Origin: a virus
Virus record (IMG/VR): IMGVR_UViG_3300025892_002268
Span: 32,115-96,114 of that record
Reading direction: 5' to 3' (one strand)
Length of the DNA stretch: 64,000 bases
Numbering within the stretch: the stretch's first letter is position 1; each line of letters opens with the position of its first letter. The notes under the pieces are model-generated. The model worked only from the letters and a program-made list of their open reading frames with translations. It was not told the origin of the DNA and made no database searches. The position numbers and the translations under genes were made by a program. This document shows positions 1 through 7,387 of this stretch, one piece after another.

Positions 1-1
1 A

Positions 2-673
2 GATGGTAAGATGAAGTGGGATGGGATTGAGATGCCAGAGATGTTTGGTGGCACAATCCTTGATATGATCCAGCAGGGTTATCCTTTTGAGCCTATGCTT
101 AACTTCCTTGATAACATGTCGCAGAATCCATCTGACCATGCTATTACAGAACTATTTGAGTTTATGGAAAACAAGAATATGCCTATCACACCTGATGGAC
201 ATTTCTTAGCATACAAGGCAGTAGATCCAAACTACAGAGATTTATATTCTCACACGTTTGATAACAGCGTTGGGAGTACATGTGAGGTTCCACGTACTAA
301 AGTAAATGGAAACAGAGAGCATCACTGTGCTGCCGGACTACACGTTGGAGCGTTTGATTATGCCAAGTCGTATGGCGGGATTGACTTGGATGACAACGAA
401 GGCGACGACGGCAACAAGCTTATGATTTGCAAGGTAAATCCACGCGATGTTGTAAGCGTACCAAACGACTGCCGTTGTCAGAAACTACGCTGTTGTAAGT
501 ACGAGGTGGTCAGTGAGTTTGAAGACTTACTAAAGAGTGTTGTTCATATGACAAAGGACGACATTGATTACTCTAATCTTAAGAAGCGTAACGAGGAATG
601 GATTTTTGAGGTCACTGCTAAGTTAGAGCGTATCAATAACGTTCTCAAGAAGCGTGAAGCTGTTCTTAGCTAG
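2..673 (+). CDS. RIIB-like protein, 5' end cut by window edge
   Basis: The frame is open upstream of the first ATG (base 11) to the window edge and reads D-G-K before M-K-W-D-G. RIIB-like proteins normally carry such a dG-x-x-x-x-dG stretch near the start, so the true start is probably outside the window. The body has the family's conserved blocks: a P-D-G-H-F-L-A-Y-K-A segment, a Cys/His-containing H-C-A-A-G-L-H-V motif and a K-V-N-P-R-D-V-V-S-V-P segment followed by K-L-R-C-C-K-Y. T4 rIIB affects lysis and exclusion, and its homologues are widespread in phages with no settled biochemical role. A hairpin terminator follows the stop. Family assignment is fairly secure; function is unknown. 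Confidence 0.75.
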   Translation, partial: DGKMKWDGIEMPEMFGGTILDMIQQGYPFEPMLNFLDNMSQNPSDHAITELFEFMENKNMPITPDGHFLAYKAVDPNYRDLYSHTFDNSVGSTCEVPRTKVNGNREHHCAAGLHVGAFDYAKSYGGIDLDDNEGDDGNKLMICKVNPRDVVSVPNDCRCQKLRCCKYEVVSEFEDLLKSVVHMTKDDIDYSNLKKRNEEWIFEVTAKLERINNVLKKREAVLS

Positions 674-685
674 TGGCTATAAGGA

Positions 686-735
686 GGGGTGGGGCAAGTA
701 GTGTGTGACTTGCCTCATCCCGGTCTTTGTTTTTT
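686..735 (+). terminator. Rho-independent terminator after rIIB-like gene
   Basis: A 14-bp stem (686-699 with 708-721, two G-U pairs) closes an 8-base loop. It is followed by GGTCTTTG and then six T. The T run is offset by about 8 bases from the stem, so efficiency may be moderate. An AAGGAGG sequence lies just before the stem but has no usable start codon after it. Confidence 0.7.
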
Positions 736-765
736 ACCTTAAGGCGGTAGAAACTATGAACACAA

Positions 766-1044
766 ATGTACAGGAATATTGATGTGGACGAACGATTGTT
801 AAACATGGCAGCAAGATACTGGGACAAGAATGATCCCCTAACAGAAGAACAAGTACACTGGGTTTTAAGAGATGAAGGATACTCAAAGGACGAAATTGAC
901 AATGCGATCAGTGATTATTTCGCTATTCATATACGCTCTAACATTCTCCTTCATTATTGGATTGCACCAATTGTTCTAACAATAGTAATGATTGGCTTAG
1001 TTGTATATGTACAAAATTTAATATGGATTAATACTGGACCATGA
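766..1044 (+). CDS. Small protein with one C-terminal membrane segment
   Basis: This 92-residue protein has an acidic, helical N-terminal half (motif L-T-E-E-Q-V-H-W-V-L-R-D-E-G-Y, like small UBA-type helical domains). It ends in a strongly hydrophobic segment at about residues 63-85, so a C-terminal tail anchor is likely. The start is uncertain. An ATG at 756 with a better-placed AAGGCGG opens an 8-codon reading frame that overlaps the ATG at 766, and an in-frame GTG at 784 lies just after that short frame's TGA. The gene overlaps the next by 4 bases. No family recognised. Confidence 0.6.
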   Translation: MYRNIDVDERLLNMAARYWDKNDPLTEEQVHWVLRDEGYSKDEIDNAISDYFAIHIRSNILLHYWIAPIVLTIVMIGLVVYVQNLIWINTGP

Positions 1045-1259
1045 AAAAATATATTAATTTAGATGATCAATACGTATATCTTGTTGGTCTTGAAAATGTT
1101 GACGGACAAACAACCATGACTCTTGTAGACAAAACATCACACAGTGAAAGCTATGATTGCAAAGAAGACAGATTTGCCAATACAAGTATTCATATTGACA
1201 AATATAGACTTTTAAAATTAGCAGATTTTATATACGAACATTGCAATGAAACAAACTAA
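1041..1259 (+). CDS. Hypothetical 72-residue protein
   Basis: The ATGA overlap with the preceding gene supports this start and suggests coupled translation. The sequence is mixed alpha/beta, without a signal peptide, membrane segment or metal motif. It contains Y-V-Y-L-V-G-L-E-N-V-D-G followed by a T-M-T-L-V-D strand, consistent with a small beta-rich fold. It overlaps the next gene by 14 bases. Not recognised. Confidence 0.55.
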   Translation: MKKYINLDDQYVYLVGLENVDGQTTMTLVDKTSHSESYDCKEDRFANTSIHIDKYRLLKLADFIYEHCNETN

Positions 1260-1482
1260 AATTATTGCACTTGCAACACTTTGTTTTATTGGTATACTAA
1301 TATTATTGTTATTACCAAGAAAAGAACTTACAGAGCAAGATAAAGTTAAACAATGGAGACCAAGAGATTTCTATTACATATATCAAATGTGGACAGATAG
1401 AGATCTTATTGAATTAAAGGAAAAGATCGAACACGATGAAATGGTCAGAAATCAAGAAGTGGGCCAAGGCAAAAGGTTATAA
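1246..1482 (+). CDS. Small membrane-anchored protein
   Basis: This 78-residue protein has an N-terminal hydrophobic segment at about residues 6-23 (I-I-A-L-A-T-L-C-F-I-G-I-L-I-L-L-L-L). A charged soluble tail rich in Lys, Glu, Trp and Arg follows. The pattern fits a single-pass inner-membrane protein with a cytoplasmic or periplasmic tail. It overlaps the genes on both sides in a small early operon. Function unknown. Confidence 0.55.
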   Translation: MKQTKIIALATLCFIGILILLLLPRKELTEQDKVKQWRPRDFYYIYQMWTDRDLIELKEKIEHDEMVRNQEVGQGKRL

Positions 1483-1684
1483 TGTCTCAAGAGAGAAGGC
1501 AGAGAATACCGATGAATATACATATGAGTACACTTGGGTTAAAGACGATGAATCATCTGGAGGTTTAGCTACAAGTGTTAAAGGTTTAGCAACTGATATA
1601 TTTAATGATATAACAAATAATAAACATTTAGCACATCAATTACAATACAAGCAAGAATTTAAATGGTTTAAGAATGAAAATTAA
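1436..1684 (+). CDS. Hypothetical 82-residue protein (K-W-S-E-I-K-K-W-A N-terminus)
   Basis: The N-terminus M-K-W-S-E-I-K-K-W-A-K-A-K-G-Y resembles the short helical start of many small phage proteins that act on a peptide or nucleic acid partner. The middle is rich in Glu, Tyr and Thr and the end is basic and aromatic. It overlaps its upstream neighbour by 47 bases and its downstream neighbour (GMP reductase) by 11, so the four small genes and the reductase are probably co-transcribed. Function unknown. Confidence 0.55.
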   Translation: MKWSEIKKWAKAKGYNVSREKAENTDEYTYEYTWVKDDESSGGLATSVKGLATDIFNDITNNKHLAHQLQYKQEFKWFKNEN

Positions 1685-2753
1685 TTACGAACCCAAGCTA
1701 GACTTTGATGATGTATTATTAGTCCCACATAGAAGCAGAACTGCTTCACGCTCTGATATTAAACTGGTACGTAACTTCTCATTCTACCATTCTGATAACG
1801 TCTGGGAAGGTGTACCAATCTTTGCTGCAAACATGGACACAACTGGAAGCCTAGCCATGTCTAAGACATTAGCTGAATATGCTATGCCAACGTGTCTGCA
1901 TAAGCACTACGAGGTAGACGATCTAGTGCGTGAATTATATTACCCTGAAACTCAATGGTATAGTATAGGTATTAAAGACGCAGATATTTTTAAACTAAAT
2001 GAGTTTAAAGAGAAGTCAGGTATGAATCCTAATATATGCATAGATGTAGCCAATGGTTATACAGACGACTTTGTTGCCTTCTGCAATAAGGTAAGAAGTC
2101 AGGTAAGTAAACATACTATTATAATGGCTGGAAATGTTTGTACACCAGAGATGGTTCAGGAATTGATCTTGCATGGTGGAGTAGATATTGTTAAGATAGG
2201 TATTGGACCCGGATCTGCTTGCACAACAAGATTAAAAACTGGTGTTGGATTCCCTCAGTTGTCAGCTATAATAGAGTGTAGCCATGCAGCACATGGATTA
2301 CGAAATGGAGATGGAAGATTAGGATTAGTATGTGCTGATGGTGGTTGTAGAACTCCTGCCGATGTGTGCAAGGCGTTTGCTGCTGGTGCAGACTTTGTAA
2401 TGCTTGGTGGCATGTTGGCTGGAACGTATGAATGCGAGGGCGATTGGCAATACGAGTGGGTGTCAGATGGTAAACATGACTATCATCATAAGATGGTTAG
2501 AACGTCCCTAAAGTTTTACGGCATGTCTTCAAGCGAAGCGCAGTCAAAGTATGGTGGAGTGAAAGATTATAGAGCTAGTGAAGGTCGTGTAAAAGAAGTG
2601 CCATACAAAGGACCAGCAAAGGATATTGTATTAGATGTATTGGGTGGACTTAGAAGTGCCTGTGCATATATTGGAGCAACTAAACTAAAAGATATGAACA
2701 AGTGTGCAGAATTTAATTTAGTAAATAGAACTCATTTTGACCAGAGTATGTAA
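1674..2753 (+). CDS. guaC: GMP reductase
   Basis: The enzyme converts GMP to IMP and ammonia with NADPH, feeding guanine nucleotides back toward adenine nucleotides. At 359 residues it matches the GMP reductase length and lacks the CBS insert of IMP dehydrogenase. The catalytic loop reads G-P-G-S-A-C-T-T-R (Cys183) and is followed by T-G-V-G-F-P-Q-L-S, which is the reductase rather than dehydrogenase pattern. The C-terminal part has the reductase Y-G-M-S-S flap and Y-R-A-S-E-G-R, and ends with L-G-G-L-R-S-A-C. It sits two genes upstream of dCMP deaminase. Phage-borne copies are uncommon; together with other nucleotide genes it suggests purine rebalancing for an AT-rich genome. Assignment is strong. 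Confidence 0.93.
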   Translation: MKINYEPKLDFDDVLLVPHRSRTASRSDIKLVRNFSFYHSDNVWEGVPIFAANMDTTGSLAMSKTLAEYAMPTCLHKHYEVDDLVRELYYPETQWYSIGIKDADIFKLNEFKEKSGMNPNICIDVANGYTDDFVAFCNKVRSQVSKHTIIMAGNVCTPEMVQELILHGGVDIVKIGIGPGSACTTRLKTGVGFPQLSAIIECSHAAHGLRNGDGRLGLVCADGGCRTPADVCKAFAAGADFVMLGGMLAGTYECEGDWQYEWVSDGKHDYHHKMVRTSLKFYGMSSSEAQSKYGGVKDYRASEGRVKEVPYKGPAKDIVLDVLGGLRSACAYIGATKLKDMNKCAEFNLVNRTHFDQSM

Positions 2754-2911
2754 TGACATTACCAGCAATAATTATTTCTACACTATGTTACATCTGGACA
2801 TCTACCTGTTGTATTATAGGTCGTGACTATCCACACGCTTTAATGTGGTTCGCATACGCTTTAGCAAACTTAGGATTACTTTGGTATGAATTCAATAAAA
2901 TGGGACAATAG
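2753..2911 (+). CDS. Small membrane protein, 52 residues
   Basis: The start overlaps the guaC stop as TAATG, and the stop lies inside the deaminase gene. The sequence begins M-T-L-P-A-I-I-I-S-T-L-C-Y-I-W and contains a second hydrophobic stretch, M-W-F-A-Y-A-L-A-N-L-G-L-L-W-Y. This gives two short membrane helices with a C-I-I-G-R-D loop between them. The gene fills what would otherwise be a gap in a continuous operon. Function unknown. Confidence 0.6.
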   Translation: MTLPAIIISTLCYIWTSTCCIIGRDYPHALMWFAYALANLGLLWYEFNKMGQ

Positions 2912-3332
2912 ATTTCTTGAGTTAGCCAAACTAGTCGGATCGTGGTCGAAAGATCCGTCAACTCAAGTGGGTGCTGTAATAGTAGATAGTAATAATAGAA
3001 TTGTGTCTATTGGTTTCAATGGTTTGCCTCAAGGGGTTGTGGATTCTGAAGAAAGGTTAGTTGACAGAGAGGCTAAATACCATATAATTGTACATGCAGA
3101 AGCAAACGCTCTTATGTTTGCCAATAAGTCAGTAGAAGGCTGTACATTATACACTTGGCCTTTTCAGCCATGTTCAAGATGTGCTGGTCTGATTATACAA
3201 TCTGGTATCAACAGGGTGGTTTCAGTAGTACACTCTGAAGAGAGGTGGAAAAAAAATTTCTCAATCGCATACGATCTGCTTAATGAAGCAGGGGTAAAAG
3301 TTAGCTTAACAAATGGAATAGAGTGGACATGA
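2886..3332 (+). CDS. dCMP deaminase family protein
   Basis: Deoxycytidylate deaminase converts dCMP to dUMP, the substrate for thymidylate synthesis. The zinc site is complete: H70-A-E72 carries the first ligand and the catalytic Glu, and P-C96-S-R-C99 gives the two Cys ligands. The N-terminal K-D-P-S-T-Q-V-G-A motif is typical of the family. Its 148 residues match the compact dCMP deaminase class. The start overlaps the small membrane gene and the stop overlaps the next gene as ATGA. With dUTPase at 21.9 kb, reductase and dNMP kinase it forms a dTTP-directed pathway; no thymidylate synthase is seen in this window. Confidence 0.92.
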   Translation: MNSIKWDNRFLELAKLVGSWSKDPSTQVGAVIVDSNNRIVSIGFNGLPQGVVDSEERLVDREAKYHIIVHAEANALMFANKSVEGCTLYTWPFQPCSRCAGLIIQSGINRVVSVVHSEERWKKNFSIAYDLLNEAGVKVSLTNGIEWT

Positions 3333-3547
3333 GTTACGACAAAGATTATATAGACGAGCAGAGGAAAAAATCTATAGAAACTTTAGTTGCTGATTGTTAT
3401 ATGGCACACCAAGAAGCTATAATAGTTCAGCTGATATATCGACTTGAAAAAGAATACCGAGAACTTGCCGCTCTCGCTAGCTTAGGAGAATATCAGGAAA
3501 CTTGGACGCATAAAAAATTGTTAGATTATGTTACTTATGAAACTTAA
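3329..3547 (+). CDS. Hypothetical 72-residue charged helical protein
   Basis: The ATG at 3329 overlaps the deaminase stop (ATGA); an in-frame GTG two codons upstream is less likely. The protein is acidic and mostly helical, with a long E-A-I-I-V-Q-L-I-Y-R-L-E-K-E-Y-R-E-L stretch that could pair as a coiled coil. No family recognised. Confidence 0.6.
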   Translation: MSYDKDYIDEQRKKSIETLVADCYMAHQEAIIVQLIYRLEKEYRELAALASLGEYQETWTHKKLLDYVTYET

Positions 3548-3558
3548 AAGGAGAAGAT

Positions 3559-3735
3559 ATGCCAACAGTAAAAGAAATGGCTGAATCGCATCTTGGGAAT
3601 GTACAGAAAGCGATAGCTGATTTAGAAACGCAAAAAAACCAAATTGATGATGAGATTAAAAAATTACAATCTTATCTGGCAGAAGGTATCAGTACTTTAG
3701 GTGGTGATGAGAATGTTTCCAAGGAAAATAATTAA
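3559..3735 (+). CDS. Small coiled-coil protein, 58 residues
   Basis: A clear AAAGGAGAAG Shine-Dalgarno precedes the ATG. The sequence M-P-T-V-K-E-M-A-E-S followed by N-V-Q-K-A-I-A-D-L-E-T-Q-K-N-Q-I-D-D-E-I-K-K-L has heptad spacing over about residues 14-42, indicating a short coiled coil, and then a polar tail. It lies between two genes with similar ribosome sites. Function unknown; possibly a scaffolding or adaptor peptide. Confidence 0.65.
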   Translation: MPTVKEMAESHLGNVQKAIADLETQKNQIDDEIKKLQSYLAEGISTLGGDENVSKENN

Positions 3736-3750
3736 AAGGAGAAGTGTAAA

Positions 3751-4068
3751 ATGAATAATGTTGATTTTTTTACAAGATTGTACAACGTAGCAGATGCATA
3801 TCATTGGGATATTAATGACAAGAAGGTCACTGCTACATTTCAAAGTGGACCACATCGTGGAGAAACCTTGAATCCAATCACAGCATTGGCTCACAAGTCT
3901 GGACTTGGTGTTTTTAATAACACAAGAGAAGGAACACAAAATGCAGCAAGTGCTTTGGGAATTTCTAGAACTTTTGCTAGAAATGTTTACAGTGCTACCA
4001 TCGGTAGTAATAATCGTGGGAATACGCAAGTGCTTCGTGGAAAAATTCGTTCAGCTTTGGAGGTATAG
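3751..4068 (+). CDS. Conserved-type phage protein of unknown function, 105 residues
   Basis: AAAGGAGAAG lies upstream of the ATG. The protein starts with a helical N-D-V/F-F-type segment (V-D-F-F-T-R-L-Y-N-V-A-D-A-Y-H-W), then P-I-T-A-L-A-H, and then a small helical pair with G-I-S-R-T-F-A-R-N-V-Y-S-A-T. The last part looks like a helix-turn-helix or other small DNA-contacting unit. It is followed without gap by the SSB gene, so a role in DNA metabolism is possible but not shown. Confidence 0.6.
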   Translation: MNNVDFFTRLYNVADAYHWDINDKKVTATFQSGPHRGETLNPITALAHKSGLGVFNNTREGTQNAASALGISRTFARNVYSATIGSNNRGNTQVLRGKIRSALEV

Positions 4069-4413
4069 ATGAATATTAATACTTGGTTGGGGTGTGGTAG
4101 GTTAACTAAAGATGCAGATTTTAACGTTACCCAAAAGGGTACGTCTATGGCTAAATTTCGCATGGCTGTAAACGATAGGCGTAATGACGACACTTTGTAT
4201 CTGAATGTTTTGTGTTTTGGCAAGATGGCTGAAGCGCTCAAAGAACATTTGACTAGAGGTAGACTAGTGGGAGTTCAAGGTAAAATCAAGATTGACGACT
4301 ACCAAGACAAGGAAGGTAATCCAAGAAATTCTGTTTGTGTTATGGCAGATGAAATTTCTTTGGGGCCATCTCCCAATAGTAATAGTGAAACGACAACAAA
4401 AGAAAATAATTAA
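4069..4413 (+). CDS. ssb: Single-stranded DNA-binding protein (OB fold)
   Basis: The order of elements is that of bacterial SSB: W-L-G-C-G-R-L-T-K-D-A-D at the first strand, then M-A-K-F-R-M-A-V-N-D, L-N-V-L-C-F-G-K-M-A-E and a L-V-G-V-Q-G-K-I strand. At 114 residues it is an OB domain with a short Asn/Ser/Thr-rich end. It lacks the acidic D-D-I-P-F-type tip of host SSB, so it may not recruit host partners. A second, diverged SSB lies at 38.7 kb. This gene ends the first operon, before a terminator. Confidence 0.88.
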   Translation: MNINTWLGCGRLTKDADFNVTQKGTSMAKFRMAVNDRRNDDTLYLNVLCFGKMAEALKEHLTRGRLVGVQGKIKIDDYQDKEGNPRNSVCVMADEISLGPSPNSNSETTTKENN

Positions 4414-4428
4414 CATTTAGTCTCAATT

Positions 4429-4448
4429 ATTAATATTTATTAATATTT
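4429..4448. repeat. Two tandem copies of ATTAATATTT
   Basis: A 10-base unit is repeated exactly twice in the intergenic stretch between ssb and the terminator. The rest of 4414-4520 is AT-rich and without open frames. It may be a protein-binding site or simply a low-complexity AT tract. Confidence 0.35.
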
Positions 4449-4520
4449 AGCGAGTATTGTTGATAACTTTTAGCCGCAATGATTACTTAATAGTTACCTT
4501 TAGTGCGCATAGTTGTCAAG

Positions 4521-4554
4521 AACCCTCAACAGAACTCCTGTTGGGGGTTTTTTT
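4521..4554 (+). terminator. Rho-independent terminator
   Basis: The arms CCCTCAACAG and CTGTTGGGGG (one G-U pair) form a stem around a short loop, followed directly by eight T. This is a textbook intrinsic terminator closing the first operon, just 15 bases before the next promoter. Confidence 0.9.
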
Positions 4555-4568
4555 CTAAAGAAGTTACC

Positions 4569-4596
4569 TTGACATTGACGATAACTGTGTTATAAT
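4569..4596 (+). promoter_or_regulatory. Consensus sigma-70 promoter
   Basis: The -35 box TTGACA (4569-4574) and the -10 box TATAAT (4591-4596) are both perfect, with a 16-base spacer. It is followed by AAAGGAGAAA and the ATG at 4616. This is the clearest promoter in the window and implies recognition by the host housekeeping sigma factor, fitting early transcription. Confidence 0.9.
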
Positions 4597-4615
4597 GGTG
4601 TAAAGGAGAAAAGTT

Positions 4616-4954
4616 ATGGGACATGAAGACACAGTACTTAGCCAATTAATTGCGTTTGCAATGCTTGTGTTAGCCGTTTATCATTTTTGCAAAGGTTATA
4701 GCAAGGGTTCAAAAATTGACTTGGATAATATAGAAATTTTTAGAGTACAACCTATACAACAACCTCAAGAGTTTAAAGCAACAGTTAAAGCAAAAGTTAA
4801 ACCAGCATACAGTGACTTTCAACTGGAATGTCTTGCTGCTTTAGAGGCTATTGGTTATAAAACTAAAAAGGAAAGAGTTTTCATATTACACTCTGTGTTC
4901 AATGAACACAATCCTTCAACAGTACAAGACTTTATAGCAAAGGTATACAAATGA
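4616..4954 (+). CDS. Membrane-anchored protein with RuvA-C-like domain
   Basis: An N-terminal membrane helix (L-I-A-F-A-M-L-V-L-A-V-Y-H-F, about residues 11-24) is followed by a linker with repeated K-A-x-V-K. A C-terminal three-helix unit (about residues 65-112) reads L-E-C-L-A-A-L-E-A-I-G-Y-K-T-K and ends S-T-V-Q-D-F-I-A-K-V-Y. That pattern resembles the C-terminal domain of RuvA, which contacts RuvB, and other UBA-like helical bundles. It is the first gene after the consensus promoter and overlaps the next by 4 bases. The RuvA likeness is by eye and could be convergent. Confidence 0.5.
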   Translation: MGHEDTVLSQLIAFAMLVLAVYHFCKGYSKGSKIDLDNIEIFRVQPIQQPQEFKATVKAKVKPAYSDFQLECLAALEAIGYKTKKERVFILHSVFNEHNPSTVQDFIAKVYK

Positions 4955-5490
4955 ACAACGTAAAAGGTATGAGGACGTATTTAGCTGGGGCTATGGACAG
5001 AGTTATTGACGGTGGAGTTGGCTGGAGAAATGCGATTACTCCAATGCTAAAAGAGTTAAAAATTGATGTTATAGACCCATGCGATAAGCCTATTGAGTCA
5101 GCAAAGGAAGGTCCAGACACTAGAACTATTATAAATTATTACAAAGAAACTGGACAGTTTAATAAGATTAGAGAAGAGTATGGTCATATAAGAAACGCTG
5201 ATCTACGCTGTGTAGATGTTTCTGATTTTATTATTGCTCACATTGATATCAACGTTCACATGTGCGGATCATACGAAGAAATATCTACAGCAAACAGGCA
5301 AAAGAAGCCGATACTAGTATGGTGCGAACAAGGTAAAATGCTAGCACCTAATTGGTTGTTTTTTATGCTGCCTCATGAGCATATATTTAGTTCTATGGAT
5401 CAATTATTAGCTTATTTATATGATGTGTCTAGGTGTGAAGATACGGCTAAACTAAAACGATGGTTCTTCTTTGACAAGAAAGTTGTATAA
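4951..5490 (+). CDS. Nucleoside 2-deoxyribosyltransferase-like protein
   Basis: The fold markers of this family are present. M-R-T-Y-L-A-G-A-M is the first strand and glycine loop; a middle segment with A-D-L-R-C-V-D-V-S-D-F-I-I-A-H-I-D follows; then C-G-S-Y-E-E-I-S-T-A has the Glu normally placed in the active site, ending K-K-P-I-L-V-W. Such enzymes exchange or remove bases from deoxynucleosides, although many phage relatives are uncharacterised. It is translationally coupled (ATGA) to the membrane protein upstream and shares its stop with the next start. Substrate not predictable. Confidence 0.65.
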   Translation: MNNVKGMRTYLAGAMDRVIDGGVGWRNAITPMLKELKIDVIDPCDKPIESAKEGPDTRTIINYYKETGQFNKIREEYGHIRNADLRCVDVSDFIIAHIDINVHMCGSYEEISTANRQKKPILVWCEQGKMLAPNWLFFMLPHEHIFSSMDQLLAYLYDVSRCEDTAKLKRWFFFDKKVV

Positions 5491-6296
5491 TGAATAAATT
5501 AAAACTGCCTGATGTAACACTAATAAGTATTTGTGGAACTCCAAAATATACTCCTATTAGCAAAGTTTCCTTGCATCATTGCCAAAAGTATGTAGAGTTT
5601 GGTGATGTTTTGTTATTTTCTAGTGAGGATGACGACGAATTTAAAACTGTCAAGACACCACTTATGGATTTCTGTATGTATAATAAATTCTGTGTAGAAG
5701 AATTAAAAAATTATATCAAAACAGACTACTGCCTAATTGTTCAAGAAGATAGTTCTATCACTGATCCAAGTTTTTGGACTGATGACTTCCTAAACTTTGA
5801 TTACATCGGATCGCCTTGGCCCATGTATAATTTTAGAGTTGGCAATGGAGGATTTAGCTTGAGAAGTAAGAAATTTCTTGAAGAATCATCTAAGATAAAG
5901 TATACTGGGGATGCTCATATTAAAGCTGGTTTTGATCAAAAACAGTTTTCGCAAGGACTGTCTACACCAGAAGACTTTTTCCTTTGTTACATAAAACAAG
6001 ATGAGTTAGAGAGAAATGGTGTTAAATTTGCAGATCCTGTAACAGCATATCAGTTTGCTGTTGAGTATCAGGGGACAGGAGTGTTAGAGGGAGAAGAAGA
6101 GAAAGGTGAGTGGATAGTTAAGACTTTTAACCCAATGGAAGTAGAGACTTATAAGTCATTCGGCTTTCATGGACGGTTTAATGTTGGAGGCATGAAAGAG
6201 TTGCTAAAAACTAAAAAAGAGATCTACGGAATAGATGAGTTAACTAGTGTCCCATCCTTGTCGAAAGTAACAATGTCTATGAATAAGAAAGTATGA
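5490..6296 (+). CDS. DUF5672-type glycosyltransferase
   Basis: The sequence shows a GT-A-like order: V-T-L-I-S-I-C-G-T, a middle Y-C-L-I-V-Q-E-D-S metal-site-like E-D, Y-I-G-S-P-W-P, then V-G-N-G-G-F-S-L-R-S and P-E-D-F-F. The last motifs are the ones typical of DUF5672 proteins associated with glycan synthesis. Its 268 residues suggest a single catalytic domain without membrane anchors. It is coupled to the following GT4-type enzyme (4-base overlap), so the two probably act on the same glycan. Donor and acceptor unknown. Confidence 0.75.
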   Translation: MNKLKLPDVTLISICGTPKYTPISKVSLHHCQKYVEFGDVLLFSSEDDDEFKTVKTPLMDFCMYNKFCVEELKNYIKTDYCLIVQEDSSITDPSFWTDDFLNFDYIGSPWPMYNFRVGNGGFSLRSKKFLEESSKIKYTGDAHIKAGFDQKQFSQGLSTPEDFFLCYIKQDELERNGVKFADPVTAYQFAVEYQGTGVLEGEEEKGEWIVKTFNPMEVETYKSFGFHGRFNVGGMKELLKTKKEIYGIDELTSVPSLSKVTMSMNKKV

Positions 6297-7387
6297 AAAT
6301 AATGGATTTAAATTTAATGTTCCCAATTAATCAGCTGGGATATGGCATAGCAGGAACAAACATATGTAAAGAGCTGACAAAAATATGTCATGCTAGCCTT
6401 TCACCAATCGGTCCAATAGAGGTAGTATTACAGTCGGATGTAGAACCTTTAAAGAAAGCGTTGAGTAATTACCAAATGTTAAACTTTGATGCTCCGTGCG
6501 TCAAGATGTGGCATCAGAATGATATGGGATCTTTTGTGGGCAGAGGAAAGAGGATAGGTTTTCCATTCTTTGAAATGGATATTTTTAACGAGATAGAAAA
6601 ACATCATCTTAACTCATTAGATGCTATATTTGTCTGTTCCGAATGGGCTAAGAACATATGTCTTAAAAATTTAAAACTTAATGAAAATCAAATACATGTG
6701 ATACCTCTTGGTGTAGACAGAAACTTATTCCCAACGGCTGAAAATAACACTAATAAGAATACAATATTCTTTAATTGTGGTAAGTGGGAGGTTAGGAAAG
6801 GACATGATGTACTTGTTGAGGTTTTTAATAAATCATTTAATGAAAATGACGACGTAGAATTGTGGCTTATGTGTAGCAATCCATTTCTTTCGCCAGAAGA
6901 ATCAAATCATTGGGAATCTTTTTATAAACAATCCAATTTAGGTCATAAAATAAGAATACTTCCAAGAGCAAAGACTCAAGAAGAAGTGTATAATATTATG
7001 TCTCAAGTAGATTGCGGAGTCTTCCCCTCCAGAGCGGAGGGTTGGAACTTGGAACTTTTAGAATTAATGTCTTGCGGTAAAAATGTTATAGCAACAAATT
7101 ATTCAGCCCACACAGAATTCTGCAACAGTGAAAACTGTTTCTTAATTGAGACTACAGAACAAGAAACAGCTTATGATGGAAAATGGTTTACTGGACAAGG
7201 AAACTGGGCAAAACTGTCGGAGACGGTAATTCAAGACTTGATAAACAATATGCAAAATGTTCATCAGTTAAAGCAGAATCAAGAGTTAAAGCCAAACCAG
7301 CAAGGCATCACAACAGCTGAAAAATTCTCTTGGGAGGAATCAGCTAGAAAGATACTCCACCATGTTCAACATATTCAAAAGAAATAA
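6293..7387 (+). CDS. Glycosyltransferase family 4-like
   Basis: At 364 residues, the C-terminal GT-B Rossmann half is the clearer one. It has I-F-F-N-C-G-K-W-E-V-R-K-G-H-D, an acceptor loop R-A-K-T-Q-E-E-V, and the family signature F-P-S-R-A-E-G-W-N-L-E-L-L-E-L-M-S-C-G, where the E-G-x-x-L-E glutamates bind the donor nucleotide sugar. The N-terminal half carries F-V-C-S-E-W-A-K. It is coupled to the DUF5672 gene upstream and overlaps the next gene by 26 bases. A role in glycosylating virion, cell surface or DNA is possible; the sequence does not decide. Confidence 0.85.
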   Translation: MKIMDLNLMFPINQLGYGIAGTNICKELTKICHASLSPIGPIEVVLQSDVEPLKKALSNYQMLNFDAPCVKMWHQNDMGSFVGRGKRIGFPFFEMDIFNEIEKHHLNSLDAIFVCSEWAKNICLKNLKLNENQIHVIPLGVDRNLFPTAENNTNKNTIFFNCGKWEVRKGHDVLVEVFNKSFNENDDVELWLMCSNPFLSPEESNHWESFYKQSNLGHKIRILPRAKTQEEVYNIMSQVDCGVFPSRAEGWNLELLELMSCGKNVIATNYSAHTEFCNSENCFLIETTEQETAYDGKWFTGQGNWAKLSETVIQDLINNMQNVHQLKQNQELKPNQQGITTAEKFSWEESARKILHHVQHIQKK

